DNA of 64,000 nucleotides from Jiella soli (GTDB lineage: Bacteria > Pseudomonadota > Alphaproteobacteria > Rhizobiales > Rhizobiaceae), in contig NZ_JAJAVB010000004.1 in the NCBI RefSeq assembly GCF_020615385.1, positions 119,706 to 183,705 of the forward strand, given 5' to 3'. Of this stretch, positions 25,404 to 34,140 are shown in pieces (positions within the stretch are counted from its first letter, which is position 1; the number at the start of each line of letters is the position of its first letter). The position numbers and the translations under genes are program-made. Under the pieces are notes generated by a model, which saw nothing but the letters and a program-made list of their open reading frames with translations, searched no databases and was not told where the DNA came from.

Positions 25404-26185
25404 GCGCGTTCGCCTCGACCTGGCTGGCGCTGCGCGAGCCGGCGGACCGGGCGGCGCGGGATCAGGCGCTGCTGTCTGCCGCCGCATCCCATGCGAACAG
25501 CGTCGCGAACCCTCTGATCGTCGATCTCGGCTGCGGCACCGGCTCGACGCTGCGCACGCTGTCGCCGCTAGTCCCTGCCGCCTCATGGCGGCTGGTCGAC
25601 AACGATCCGGCGCTGCTTGCCGAGGCAAAGCGGCGCGCAGCAAACGATGCCGTCGAAACGGCGGAGGCGGATCTCCGGGATGTCGCCGCCACCCCGCTCG
25701 CCGGAGCGCGGCTCGTCACCGCATCCGCGCTATTTGACCTTGCCTCCCGGGAGATGGTGGCGGCGCTTGCCGAGCGCCTCGCAGCAGAGGGCACCGGGTT
25801 CTACGCAGCCCTCAGCTATGACGGCACGGCCCGGTGGAGCAAGACGCATCCGCTCGATATCGCGGTGGTCGCCGCCTTCAACCGCCACCAGCGCGGCGAC
25901 AAGGGGCTCGGGCCCGCATTGGGACCGGGGGCCGGCGCCGAACTTGCCACTGCATTCGGGCAGCGCGGCTTCGACGTGAGATCAGCTGAAAGTCCGTGGA
26001 CCCTTGGGCCCGACGACGCGGATCTGCAGGCAGCCTTCGTCGAGGGCATGGCGAGCGCCGTGTCGCAGACGGAGATGCTGGAACCTGAAGACGTCGAAAC
26101 GTGGCTCGCCGCGCGCCTTGCGTCTGTTTCGACCGGCCGGTGCGTGATCGGCCATCTCGACATCCTGGCCCTGCCGAAGGGCTGA
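25400..26185 (+). CDS. Class I SAM-dependent methyltransferase
   Basis: A 261-aa methyltransferase. Motif I LIVDLGCGTGSTLRTL (residues 39-54) and the acidic strand WRLVDNDPALLAEAKRR are clear. VTASALFDLASREMVAALAE is the post-methyl motif. The C-terminal part has no recognised acceptor motif. It starts within the glycosyltransferase stop (ATGA), so it closes the operon dehydrogenase, PTPS homologue, GT4, methyltransferase. Methylation of the same small-molecule product is the simplest reading. Confidence 0.85.
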   Translation: MSAFASTWLALREPADRAARDQALLSAAASHANSVANPLIVDLGCGTGSTLRTLSPLVPAASWRLVDNDPALLAEAKRRAANDAVETAEADLRDVAATPLAGARLVTASALFDLASREMVAALAERLAAEGTGFYAALSYDGTARWSKTHPLDIAVVAAFNRHQRGDKGLGPALGPGAGAELATAFGQRGFDVRSAESPWTLGPDDADLQAAFVEGMASAVSQTEMLEPEDVETWLAARLASVSTGRCVIGHLDILALPKG

Positions 26186-26239
26186 CCTCAAAGCGACCGC
26201 GCCGCTCTTCGGCCCTCCCTACCTCTTTGCTCGCTCGTA

Positions 26240-26785
26240 TCAGAGCATGCGTTCGAGCATTGGATCGCGGCGGATGAGATGGTGGTGCAGGACGCCAGCG
26301 ATGTGCAGGGCGAAGAGGACCAGGATCGACCAGCCGAGGAAGACGTGGACCGACATCAGCGTCGGCGCGAGATCGGACTTGCCGATCGGGCTCGGGACGG
26401 TGACGAGACCGAACCAGTCCAGCGGAAAGCCGAAGGCGTTGGTCGCGAGGAAGCCGAAGACCGGCTGGGCGATCAGCGCGACATAGAGGAGGGCGTGGTT
26501 GAGCCCGGCAATCCGCTCCTGCCAGACGGGCAGGGGAGGGCGTGGCGGCGGCGGGTTGATGAGCCGGACAGCCAGCCGCGCCAGCATCAGCCAGAGGATC
26601 AGGAAGCCGAAGGATTCGTGGATGAAGTAGAAGTCGAGCTTCACGTCCTCCTTCACGAACTCGATCACCATGCCGAAGGGCCAGACGATGAGGACCAGGA
26701 GCGCAACCAGCCAGTGGAACACCCGTGAGGCGACCGGATAGCGCCAGCTTTCGGATAGGTGGTCGTAGGGAACGGCCATCGTCAT
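26240..26785 (-). CDS. Cytochrome b561 family protein
   Basis: A 181-aa inner-membrane di-haem b-type cytochrome of the bacterial CybB type. Four hydrophobic helices each carry or flank His residues: RVFHWLVALLVLIVWPFG, FYFIHESFGFLILWLMLARL, LNHALLYVALIAQPVFGFL and VHVFLGWSILVLFALHIAG. These give the usual paired axial ligands for quinol oxidation and possibly superoxide handling. The ATG at 26785 begins MTMAVPYDHLSESWRYP, the amphipathic lead-in typical of the family. The frame is open 30 codons further upstream, without family similarity. Confidence 0.9.
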   Translation of the reverse strand: MTMAVPYDHLSESWRYPVASRVFHWLVALLVLIVWPFGMVIEFVKEDVKLDFYFIHESFGFLILWLMLARLAVRLINPPPPRPPLPVWQERIAGLNHALLYVALIAQPVFGFLATNAFGFPLDWFGLVTVPSPIGKSDLAPTLMSVHVFLGWSILVLFALHIAGVLHHHLIRRDPMLERML

Positions 26786-26893
26786 CTCGCTCTCGATGCA
26801 TTGGCGGCTAGTAAAGCGGATTCGGCGCCTTGGCGGTAGGGTGTTGGAAGGTCGCGGCATGTCGGGAGCTCGCAACGGGCGCCCCGCAGGCCG

Positions 26894-28024
26894 TCATCCG
26901 CCGGCCTGCGGAGCCGTTGCGAGCGAGACGGACTTGATCTGCGCGATCAGCCTGTCGCCCGCAGAAAGCGCGAGAAGCCCGGCCGAGCGGCGCGTCACCG
27001 TCGCCATGAAGGTGAAGTCCTCGGCGCCGTCGAGCGCGAGGAGTATCGCCAGCTTGGCCGGGGCGGCCGGCTCGATCGCCAGGATCTTCACCCGCAGCGT
27101 GTTGAGGATGGTCGACAGCGCGGGCGTCTCGCGCGTCAGGCTGACATCGCTCGCCTCGATCCTCAGGCGGCGGATGCTGCCGATCTCGTCCGGTCCGCTG
27201 CCGTCGACGAAGACCCGCTGGCCGCCGAGGTCGAGTTCGGCCAGCTCGTCGGCGGCGTCGAAGCCGACGACCTTCGCCGGAAGGACGGCGGCCGCATGCG
27301 GATCGCGCACGAAACCGAGCGCCACATCGGTCAGGGCCGCGTTCAGCGGGCCCGCCGCCTTCACCCGCCCCGCTTCGAGGACGACGATACGGTCGGCGAG
27401 CCGCTCCACCTCCGAGATGTCGTGGCTGACATAGAGGATGGGCAGGGAGAGGCCGGCGTTCAGCCGTTCGAGATAGGGCAGGATCTCGTCCTTCGCCGCC
27501 CGGTCGAGCGCCGAGAGCGGCTCGTCCATCAGGAGAAGCTTCGGCCGCGACAGGATGGCCCGGCCGAGCGCCACGCGCTGGCGCTCGCCGCCGGAGAGCG
27601 CCGCAGTGGCCCGGCAAAGCAGCGGGGCGAGGCCCAGCATGGCCACGACCTCGTTCAGTCCTGCCGGGTCGATCCCGCCGGGGCTGCGGCGGGCGCCGAA
27701 GGTGAGGTTCTTCTCCACGGACAGATGTGGAAACAGGCTCGCCTCCTGGAAGACGTAGCCGGTCGCGCGGCGATGCGGCGGCAGATAGCGTCCGGCATCC
27801 TGCCAGGTCTCTCCGGCGACGGTCACGAAGCCGGTGAGCCGCGTGAGGCCCGCGATCGCGCGCAGGAGCGAGGTCTTGCCGGAGCCGGACGGGCCGAACA
27901 GGGCCGTGACGCCCGAGGCCGGCGCCTCGAAGGCGGCGTCGATCGAGAACGCGCCGAGTTTTCCGGCGAGCGAGACGGAAACGCCGCTCGCGCGGTCTTC
28001 GGCGAGGCCGTCGCGGGCGCTCAT
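26894..28024 (-). CDS. modC: Molybdate ABC transporter ATP-binding protein
   Basis: A 376-aa cytoplasmic ATPase of the molybdate importer. Walker [11 protein letters not shown] (residues 43-52), signature [15 protein letters not shown], Walker [13 protein letters not shown] and the H-loop [13 protein letters not shown] are all intact. The C-terminal part (from about residue 305) is the Mop/TOBE domain ([14 protein letters not shown] to [10 protein letters not shown]) that binds oxyanion and inhibits transport at high molybdate. Its ATG overlaps the modB stop by four bases. The same frame stays open back into modB, but that is out of frame with modB and not a fusion. Confidence 0.95.
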   Translation of the reverse strand: MSARDGLAEDRASGVSVSLAGKLGAFSIDAAFEAPASGVTALFGPSGSGKTSLLRAIAGLTRLTGFVTVAGETWQDAGRYLPPHRRATGYVFQEASLFPHLSVEKNLTFGARRSPGGIDPAGLNEVVAMLGLAPLLCRATAALSGGERQRVALGRAILSRPKLLLMDEPLSALDRAAKDEILPYLERLNAGLSLPILYVSHDISEVERLADRIVVLEAGRVKAAGPLNAALTDVALGFVRDPHAAAVLPAKVVGFDAADELAELDLGGQRVFVDGSGPDEIGSIRRLRIEASDVSLTRETPALSTILNTLRVKILAIEPAAPAKLAILLALDGAEDFTFMATVTRRSAGLLALSAGDRLIAQIKSVSLATAPQAGG

Positions 28025-28692
28025 GAGCGAAGCTGTCCGAGCCGGCGCCCGATCAGGCTCATGGCAAGGAGGATCAGGAAGGAGAAGACCAGCATGCCGC
28101 CGGCCAGGATGTGGGCTTCGGCATATTGCAGGCTTTCGACATAGTCGTAGATCGCCACGGACAGCACCTTGGTCTCGCCCGGCACATTGCCGCCGATCAT
28201 CAGGACGACGCCGAATTCGCCCACCGTATGGGCAAAGCCGAGAACGGCGCCGGTGAGAAAGCCCGAGCGCGCGAGCGGCAGGGCGACGGTGGCGAACCGG
28301 TCGAGCGGCGCGGCCCGCAAGGTGGCCGCGACTTCCAGCGGACGGTCGCCGATCGCCTCGAAGGCGTTGCGGACCGGCTGCACGACGAAGGGCAGCGAGT
28401 AAACGACCGAGCCGATGACCAGGCCCTCGAAGGAGAAGGCGAGGGTCCTGACGCCGAGAAACCCGCCGAGGCCCTCCGGACCGAGGGCGATCAGGAGGTA
28501 GAAGCCGAGCACGGTCGGCGGCAGGACGAGCGGAAGGGCGACCAGCGTACCGACCACCTCGCTCCACAAGGACTTCGAGCGCGCTAGCCACCAGGCGAGC
28601 GGGGTTCCGACGACGAGCAGGATCAGCGTCGTCGTCGTCGCCAACTCCAGCGTCAGCCGGACCGGTGTGATGATGTCCCCGAGCTGGAGCAC
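28021..28692 (-). CDS. modB: Molybdate ABC transporter permease
   Basis: Inner-membrane permease (223 aa) with five to six helices and the cytoplasmic coupling motif [20 protein letters not shown], the EAA loop that contacts Mod[20 protein letters not shown] is characteristic of ModB. The GTG at 28692 lies 7 bases after the modA stop with GGAAG upstream, giving the usual length. A longer reading back to 28788 would overlap modA for no gain. Confidence 0.95.
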   Translation of the reverse strand: MLQLGDIITPVRLTLELATTTTLILLVVGTPLAWWLARSKSLWSEVVGTLVALPLVLPPTVLGFYLLIALGPEGLGGFLGVRTLAFSFEGLVIGSVVYSLPFVVQPVRNAFEAIGDRPLEVAATLRAAPLDRFATVALPLARSGFLTGAVLGFAHTVGEFGVVLMIGGNVPGETKVLSVAIYDYVESLQYAEAHILAGGMLVFSFLILLAMSLIGRRLGQLRS

Positions 28693-28699
28693 GCTTGCG

Positions 28700-29455
28700 T
28701 CAGCTTCCCGTCCCGTAGCCGTATCTGGCGATGATCTTGCCAGCCTCCGGCCCCTTGAGAAAGTCGATGAAGGCTTGTGCGGCCTCATTGTCCGCGCCGG
28801 TCTTCAGGAGCACGGCATCCTGGCGGATCGGCCGATAGAGGTCAGCCGGAACCTCCCAGCGCGAGCCGGCCTCGGTTCCGGCGACCTGTGACAGTGCGAC
28901 GAATCCGAGCTCGGCATTGCCGGTCATCACGAACTGGTGGGTCTGGGCGATATTGGTTCCCTGGACGATCTTCGGCTGGAGCTCGTCATAGACGTTCAGC
29001 GCCCGCATCGCCTCGATGGCCGCCGCGCCATAGGGGGCGGTCTTCGGATTGGCGATGGCGATCCTGTCGAAGGCGCCCTTCTCGAGGGTCGCCTCGCCCA
29101 TCACCAGTTCGGGATCGGCGGAATAGAGGACGATCTTGCCGATGGCGTAGGTGAAGGTCGTGCCCTTCACGCCATAGCCTTCAGTCACCGCCTTTTCCGG
29201 GCGTACGTCGTCGGCGGCGAGAAACACGTCGAAGGGCGCGGCCTGCGAGATCTGGGCGTAGAGCGTGCCGGTCGAGCCGAAGCTGAGCTCCGCCGTGTCG
29301 CCGGTCTTCTCATGGAAGGCCTCGGCGATCTCCTTGGCGGCCTCGGTGAAATTCGCGGCGACGGCGACCGAGGTCGAGGCGGCATGCGCCGACAGGGGTA
29401 TGACGGCGGCGAGGGCAAAGCCGCAGGCGGCGGCGAGGCGGTTCGCGAGGGGCAA
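28700..29455 (-). CDS. modA: Molybdate-binding periplasmic protein
   Basis: A 251-aa substrate-binding protein that captures molybdate in the periplasm and hands it to ModBC. The N-terminus from a TTG at 29455 is [20 protein letters not shown] with SAHA, a clean signal peptide, and GGAGGA lies exactly 5 bases before the TTG. An ATG at 29533 would put 26 extra residues before the signal peptide and run through the Mo-box, so it was rejected. The mature part has the ModA ligand loops [32 protein letters not shown] and [15 protein letters not shown]. Confidence 0.95.
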   Translation of the reverse strand: MPLANRLAAACGFALAAVIPLSAHAASTSVAVAANFTEAAKEIAEAFHEKTGDTAELSFGSTGTLYAQISQAAPFDVFLAADDVRPEKAVTEGYGVKGTTFTYAIGKIVLYSADPELVMGEATLEKGAFDRIAIANPKTAPYGAAAIEAMRALNVYDELQPKIVQGTNIAQTHQFVMTGNAELGFVALSQVAGTEAGSRWEVPADLYRPIRQDAVLLKTGADNEAAQAFIDFLKGPEAGKIIARYGYGTGS

Positions 29456-29470
29456 GCGGATCCTCCAAGT

Positions 29471-29494
29471 CGATATGTTTGATGATACATATCG
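29471..29494. promoter_or_regulatory. Mo-box (ModE operator)
   Basis: A perfect 8-base inverted repeat, CGATATGT (29471-29478) and ACATATCG (29487-29494), with an 8-base spacer, just upstream of the modA ribosome site and after the modE stop. It matches the known ModE box layout (CG-x-TATAT arms facing each other across about 6-8 bases). ModE bound here should repress modABC when molybdate is ample. Confidence 0.85.
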
Positions 29495-29529
29495 TACTCT
29501 GGCGTTTGGCAAGCCTGCAAACGTTATTT

Positions 29530-29919
29530 TCATTTGGACACATCGCTTTGCGTCGGATCCGCGAGAAGTCCCCGCAAATCCGCCGCTTCTTGCGCGATGG
29601 CGCGTTCGGCTGCCGCCTGCATCGCCCGGTAGGCCGCCAGGACGCGTTCCCCCGCCGGCGTCAGGACCGCGCCGCCTCCGGCGCTACCGCCGCGCGAGGA
29701 GGCGACGAGCGGCTCCCGGAAGGCCGCATTGAGATCATCGACGAGGCTCCAGGCGCGCTTGTAGCTCATCTTCAGCCGGCGCCCCGCGGCCGCGATCGAG
29801 CCGGTCTCGCCGATCGCCTCCAGAAGGTTCGCCTTGCCCGGCCCGATGCTGGTGCGGCCATCGAGGCTGACGCGCAGATGGCCGAGGGCGGGCGGCGACG
29901 GTACTGTCGTCTCCGCCAT
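29530..29919 (-). CDS. modE: ModE-type molybdate regulator, DNA-binding domain only
   Basis: A 129-aa protein consisting of the LysR-like winged helix of ModE: LLEAIGETGSIAAAGRRLKM then SYKRAWSLVDDLN, the wing SSRGGSAGGGAVLTPAGERVL, and a dimerisation helix (AAYRAMQAAAERAIAQEAADL). The two C-terminal Mop/TOBE domains that sense molybdate in E. coli ModE (262 aa) are missing. The reading frame ends cleanly, so this is a single-domain form known in several proteobacteria, not an evident truncation. How molybdate status reaches it is unclear. It precedes modABC on the same strand with the Mo-box in between. Confidence 0.9.
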   Translation of the reverse strand: MAETTVPSPPALGHLRVSLDGRTSIGPGKANLLEAIGETGSIAAAGRRLKMSYKRAWSLVDDLNAAFREPLVASSRGGSAGGGAVLTPAGERVLAAYRAMQAAAERAIAQEAADLRGLLADPTQSDVSK

Positions 29920-29997
29920 GTCAGAGCGAAGCGGGGCGAGCGGGAGACGAGGGCGCCCGCGGGATCTGGCGAGCGGCGGCGCCGTGCCGGCGACAGA

Positions 29998-30966
29998 TCA
30001 TCGGATTTCCCGCAGCGCTTCGTCGATTTCCGCCGCGCTCGGCATCGCGGTCTGGGCACCGACCTTGCGACAGGCGAGAGACGCGGCGACGGCCGCCCGC
30101 CTCGCGGCCTGCGGGGCTGCAAGACCTTGCGACAGAGCCGCCGCGAAGACCCCGACGAAGGTGTCGCCCGCGCCGGTCGTGTCGATGACCTCGACCGGGC
30201 AGGCGGGAACGGGCTCGGCAGTCTCGCCCGCGGACACGAGGATGGCACCCTTGGACCCGAGCGTGGCGATCACCGTGACGTCGGCGTGGCGGGCGAGGTT
30301 TTCCGCGCTCGCCGCCGGCTCCTTTCCGCCGACGCCGCACAGCATCGCGGCGGCCGTCAGCTCGCTTTCGTTGACGATCAGGACATCGCTGGCGGCAAGC
30401 AGATGCGACAGGTCGGCCTCGCCGAGGTCGGCCGGCACGGGCGCCAGATTGACGACCACGATCCCGCCGGCCGCGCGCACGGCGTCTGCCGCAGCGAGAT
30501 TTTCCGAAAGCGGCGTCTCCATCTGGAGGACCAGCACCTTCGCCCCGAAGCGGGCAGGGGAGACGGCGGCCGCCTTCAGGAGCCCGTTTGCGCCGCTCGC
30601 CACGGTGATGGCGTTCTCGCCGCTGCGATCGATGCTGATGAAGGCGCATCCGGTCGGCTCGGCGGCTATCTGCAGATCGGAGAGATCGATGCCTTCGGCG
30701 GCGAGGGCTTGTCTTATCCCGGTGCCGAATTCGTCCTCTCCGACGGCGGCGGCAAGCGCGACAAGGCCGCTTTGCCCGAGCGCCCGCGCCGCGGCGACGG
30801 CCTGGTTGGCGCCCTTGCCGCCGAAGAGCTGCTCGTAGCGTGGCGCAAGGACGGTTTCGCCGGGTCTCGCGATCGAGCGAACCCTGCAGATGAGATCGAC
30901 ATTGGCCGATCCGAAGACGAGGACGGTCGTCTCGTTCGGCGGACTGCTACCGGAAATCTCGCTCAT
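29998..30966 (-). CDS. rbsK: Ribokinase (PfkB family)
   Basis: A 322-aa sugar kinase that phosphorylates ribose at O5. The N-terminal VFGSANVDLICRV, the substrate loop FGGKGANQAVAAARALG (the GGKGANQA PfkB signature 1) and the C-terminal anion hole DTTGAGDTFVG with catalytic Asp (signature 2) are all present. It sits alone, 78 bases upstream of modE on the same strand, with no ribose transporter nearby, so salvage of ribose from nucleosides is a plausible role. The frame is open 41 codons further upstream. The ATG at 30966 is the first that gives a normal N-terminus. Confidence 0.92.
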   Translation of the reverse strand: MSEISGSSPPNETTVLVFGSANVDLICRVRSIARPGETVLAPRYEQLFGGKGANQAVAAARALGQSGLVALAAAVGEDEFGTGIRQALAAEGIDLSDLQIAAEPTGCAFISIDRSGENAITVASGANGLLKAAAVSPARFGAKVLVLQMETPLSENLAAADAVRAAGGIVVVNLAPVPADLGEADLSHLLAASDVLIVNESELTAAAMLCGVGGKEPAASAENLARHADVTVIATLGSKGAILVSAGETAEPVPACPVEVIDTTGAGDTFVGVFAAALSQGLAAPQAARRAAVAASLACRKVGAQTAMPSAAEIDEALREIR

Positions 30967-31435
30967 GACGGTCTCGCGCATTCGTCGGTTTGCTGACGGA
31001 GGCAGCCATGTCCATGGTCCGAGCCCGCCGCAGCGAGTTGTCCGCCAATCGCGCCGGACGCTCAAGTCCGGGGCGGCCGGATTTTGCATAATGCCGCATG
31101 CAGGCTGCGTCCCGCGTTTCGCGGGCGGGCCGTCTGTGGATCACCCGCACCAGTGCCTGCCTGTCGCGCAGCGCCGCCACCGGCTTCCCGAACAGGGTAA
31201 ACGACTTGCTAACGATTCGCTGCGTAAGGTCCTGGCAGCAAGTCAGGATAACATAAGTCAAACTTATGGAAAGACGCCGTAAGAACTACCCGCTAGTTAT
31301 TCTGATTATAAGCCGGCGGTATGTTGTTTTCTATGACCTTTCACGAGATTAAATCTCAAAAATAACTGCCGTTTAACGAGTTGCGTCTAGGGTGCGCTGC
31401 CGGTCACTAAAGATTTAGACGTCGAGAGGGGAAAG
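30967..31435. other. Regulatory region upstream of the che operon
   Basis: About 470 bases between the divergent rbsK and mcp genes. Bases 31230-31420 are strikingly AT-rich for this genome. They contain two short palindromes, ATAAGT (31253-31258) / ACTTAT (31262-31267) and GAGATT (31345-31350) / AATCTC (31352-31357). No clear sigma-28 or sigma-70 promoter could be assigned by eye, but the che promoter must lie here. The half nearer rbsK shows nothing recognisable. Confidence 0.5.
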
Positions 31436-33382
31436 ATGTCGATGAAATTCGCAGACCTGAAGTTGTCCCGGAAGATTGGTGCTGCCTTCCTGGTAATGAC
31501 GCTCGGTGCTGCCGCGATGGGTGGCGTTCTGCTCTGGTCGATGAACCGGCTCGACGTTGCCGCGCACAACAAGAATCATCATGTCGATCTCGGCAATGCT
31601 GCCGTTGCTGCGCGCTTCACGGTGGCACGTCAGGAGAACTCGATGCGCGGCTTCATGATCACGCGCGACGAATACTTCGCGAAGCGGGTCAAGGAACATT
31701 ACGCCAGCTTCGAAAAGGCGATGGACGAGCTTCGCAGCCTCGCCGGTCCGGTCTTCACATCCAAGGCGGCCCAGGCCGAAACCGCGATGAAGGCGTGGCA
31801 GGCTGAAATCGCCGATCCGGTGATCGCCAATGCCCGCAACGACGCGACCTACCCGCAGGCGCTTGCCATCTTCAATTCCGGAAAGGCCGACGAATTCATC
31901 GAACCAATCGAAACGATCCTCGACGAACTGCGCGACGGCGAGATGGCGCAGATCAAGGCAACGGCCGTCGAAGAGAATGCGGCGATCCGGGCCGCCAAGT
32001 GGGCAGTCGGCCTCGGGATGAGCTTCCTGGTCCTGGCCGCGATTTCTCTGGGATGGCTGTTGTCGCGCGGCATCGCCAGGCCGATCAGCGAGATGACGGG
32101 TGCGATGCGTCGCCTGGCCTCCGGCGACAAGACGGTCGACGTGCCGGGGGCGGATCGCGGTGATGAGGTCGGTGAGATGGCCGCGGCTGTCGTGACCTTC
32201 AAGGAGGCCGCGATCGAACGCGACCGGCTGGCCGAGGAGGCCGAGGCCGCGCGCATCAACCGCGACCAAGCCAAGCAGCGCCAGGCCGCGCTCGACAACG
32301 CCAAGGCCGAGGATCTGAAGGCCTTCGTCGGCATGGTCGAGGTTGGGTTCGAACGCCTGGCAGCGGGAGATCTCACGGTGCGCATGGCCGATCAGGTCGC
32401 ACCGGAATTCGAGCCGATCCGGGCCAAGTTCAATGTCAGCGTCGAATCGCTGGAGGGCGCCATCGGACATGTCCTTCGAGCAATCGGCTCGATCCGCGGC
32501 GGCCTGGGAGAGATCACCACCGCCTCCAACGATCTCGCTCATCGCACCGAGCAGCAGGCGGCGAGCCTGGAAGAGACCGTCGCCGCGCTCGGCGAGGTGA
32601 CAACGGTGGTCAACCGCACGGCCGACGGCGCCGGCAACGCCCAGAAGGTCGCGACCTCGGCGCGCCAGAAGGCCGAAAAGGGCGGTGCGATCGTCCAGAA
32701 GGCGGTCGATGCGATGGGCCAGATCGAGGCCTCGTCCAACCAGATCTCGCAGATCATCGGCGTGATCGACGAAATCGCCTTCCAGACCAACCTCCTGGCG
32801 CTGAATGCCGGGGTCGAGGCGGCGCGGGCCGGCGAGGCGGGCAAGGGCTTTGCCGTCGTCGCCCAGGAAGTGCGCGGGCTCGCCCAGCGCTCGGCCGAGG
32901 CCGCCAAGGAGATCAAGGGCCTGATCCAGGCCTCCAGCGAGCAGGTCGGTCAGGGCGTCGACCTCGTCACCGCCTCCGGCAAGTCGCTCGATGAGATCGT
33001 CGCAGAAGTCTCCTCGATGACCGAGGTGATCGCCACCATTGCGACCTCCGCTCGTGAGCAGGCGACGAGCCTGCGCGAGGTTTCGACCGCCGCCGACCAG
33101 ATGGACAAGGTGACGCAGCAGAATGCGGCCATGGTCGAACAGTCGACGGCGGCCGCTCAGAATCTCTCCAAAGAAACGAACGAGCTCGCGGCAGCTATGT
33201 CGAATTTTAAGACCTCGGCTGTTCTTATGGCGTCACGCGGAGCGGTGCAGGGTCGCCCGGCCGATAACGCCACCCAATCCACGCGATCTGCTCCGCGCGT
33301 TCAGATGCGGACGGTCGGCAGGGGCGGCGCCGCCGCTGCGGCGATCGGGGAAAATTCGCAAGAGAGCTGGGAAGAATTTTAA
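31436..33382 (+). CDS. Methyl-accepting chemotaxis protein, transmembrane
   Basis: A 648-aa chemoreceptor, first gene of the che operon. A membrane helix (about residues 14-35), a periplasmic helical bundle of about 150 residues, a second helix ([20 protein letters not shown], near 190-210), a HAMP domain ([20 protein letters not shown]), a second HAMP-like linker and the signalling hairpin tip [20 protein letters not shown] lead to a long tail. The last four residues, WEEF, match the C-terminal pentapeptide that tethers CheR and CheB. The stop overlaps the next frame. The ATG at 31436 is preceded by GAGGGG. Confidence 0.95.
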   Translation: MSMKFADLKLSRKIGAAFLVMTLGAAAMGGVLLWSMNRLDVAAHNKNHHVDLGNAAVAARFTVARQENSMRGFMITRDEYFAKRVKEHYASFEKAMDELRSLAGPVFTSKAAQAETAMKAWQAEIADPVIANARNDATYPQALAIFNSGKADEFIEPIETILDELRDGEMAQIKATAVEENAAIRAAKWAVGLGMSFLVLAAISLGWLLSRGIARPISEMTGAMRRLASGDKTVDVPGADRGDEVGEMAAAVVTFKEAAIERDRLAEEAEAARINRDQAKQRQAALDNAKAEDLKAFVGMVEVGFERLAAGDLTVRMADQVAPEFEPIRAKFNVSVESLEGAIGHVLRAIGSIRGGLGEITTASNDLAHRTEQQAASLEETVAALGEVTTVVNRTADGAGNAQKVATSARQKAEKGGAIVQKAVDAMGQIEASSNQISQIIGVIDEIAFQTNLLALNAGVEAARAGEAGKGFAVVAQEVRGLAQRSAEAAKEIKGLIQASSEQVGQGVDLVTASGKSLDEIVAEVSSMTEVIATIATSAREQATSLREVSTAADQMDKVTQQNAAMVEQSTAAAQNLSKETNELAAAMSNFKTSAVLMASRGAVQGRPADNATQSTRSAPRVQMRTVGRGGAAAAAIGENSQESWEEF

Positions 33383-33399
33383 TGGCTAGGAGTGCAAAC

Positions 33400-33684
33400 A
33401 TGGACGCCACCACCTTTGAGCTGCCCGCCGTGCTCGACCTGAAGGCGACGGGGCCGCTGGCCGAAAAGTTCCTCGGGCTGCGGGGCCAGAACGTGGTGAT
33501 CGATGCATCGAAGGTCGAACGGGTCGGTACGCAATGCGTCCAGATCCTGCTCTCGGCGGCGGCCACCTGGAAAGACGACATGACCCCGCTCGCGATCGCA
33601 AATCCTTCCGACGCCTTTTGCGCCGGACTGAAACTCCTGGGGCTCTCGCCCGAAACCGTGATGGAAAAGGACATCGCACAATGA
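33400..33684 (+). CDS. STAS-domain protein in the cheS position
   Basis: A 94-aa soluble protein with a STAS fold: the beta-strand FELPAVLDLKATGPLAEKFL, NVVIDASKVERVGTQCVQIL and LLSAAATWKDDM. The usual phosphoacceptor Ser of anti-anti-sigma proteins sits where the sequence reads VGTQC. In Sinorhizobium meliloti the gene in this slot, cheS, encodes a small partner of CheA that speeds dephosphorylation of CheY1. Equivalence here rests on position and size. AGGAG lies 7 bases before the ATG at 33400. An ATG at 33382 overlapping the mcp stop is the alternative. It overlaps cheY1 by four bases. Confidence 0.8.
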   Translation: MDATTFELPAVLDLKATGPLAEKFLGLRGQNVVIDASKVERVGTQCVQILLSAAATWKDDMTPLAIANPSDAFCAGLKLLGLSPETVMEKDIAQ

Positions 33685-34052
33685 AACGCACGATTCTGAC
33701 GATCGATGACTCGCGCACCATGCGCGAAATGCTGCGCGCGACTTTGTCGACGTCAGGCTTCACCGTGGTGCAGGCCGAAGACGGGCAGCATGGCATCGAG
33801 GTGTTGCAAGGGATGGACGTCGAGCCGGACGTGATCATCACCGACATCAACATGCCCCGCATGGACGGATTTCAGTTCATCGAGCAGGTCCGCGGCAATC
33901 CCGAGCGACGCGCAATTCCGATCCTGGTGCTGACCACGGAGAGCGACGCGGAGAAGAAGCAGCGGGCACGACAGGCTGGCGCGACCGGATGGATCGTAAA
34001 GCCGTTCGATCCGACCAAACTGGTGGACGCGATCAACCGGGTCGCCGCGTAG
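33681..34052 (+). CDS. cheY: Chemotaxis response regulator CheY1
   Basis: A 123-aa single receiver domain. Phospho-acceptor Asp55 (VIITDINMPRMDG), acidic pair Asp9-Asp10, Thr of VLTTESDA and Lys107 (WIVKPF) are intact. In the rhizobial two-CheY scheme the first CheY acts as a phosphate sink that drains phosphate back through CheA from the motor-binding CheY2. The ATG overlaps the STAS-gene stop (ATGA). CheA follows after an 88-base gap. Confidence 0.94.
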   Translation: MKRTILTIDDSRTMREMLRATLSTSGFTVVQAEDGQHGIEVLQGMDVEPDVIITDINMPRMDGFQFIEQVRGNPERRAIPILVLTTESDAEKKQRARQAGATGWIVKPFDPTKLVDAINRVAA

Positions 34053-34140
34053 CAAGGCCGCCCGTCGCCCATGGCGGGCAAGCTCAGGGCAACATACCGG
34101 CCGTTCTATGCCGGGTCGAGGGTGGGGATAGGATTACATC

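Noticed and set aside
26894..28591. Apparent modB-modC fusion frame
   Set aside because: The upstream part is a different frame of modB. The real genes overlap by four bases at 28021-28024.
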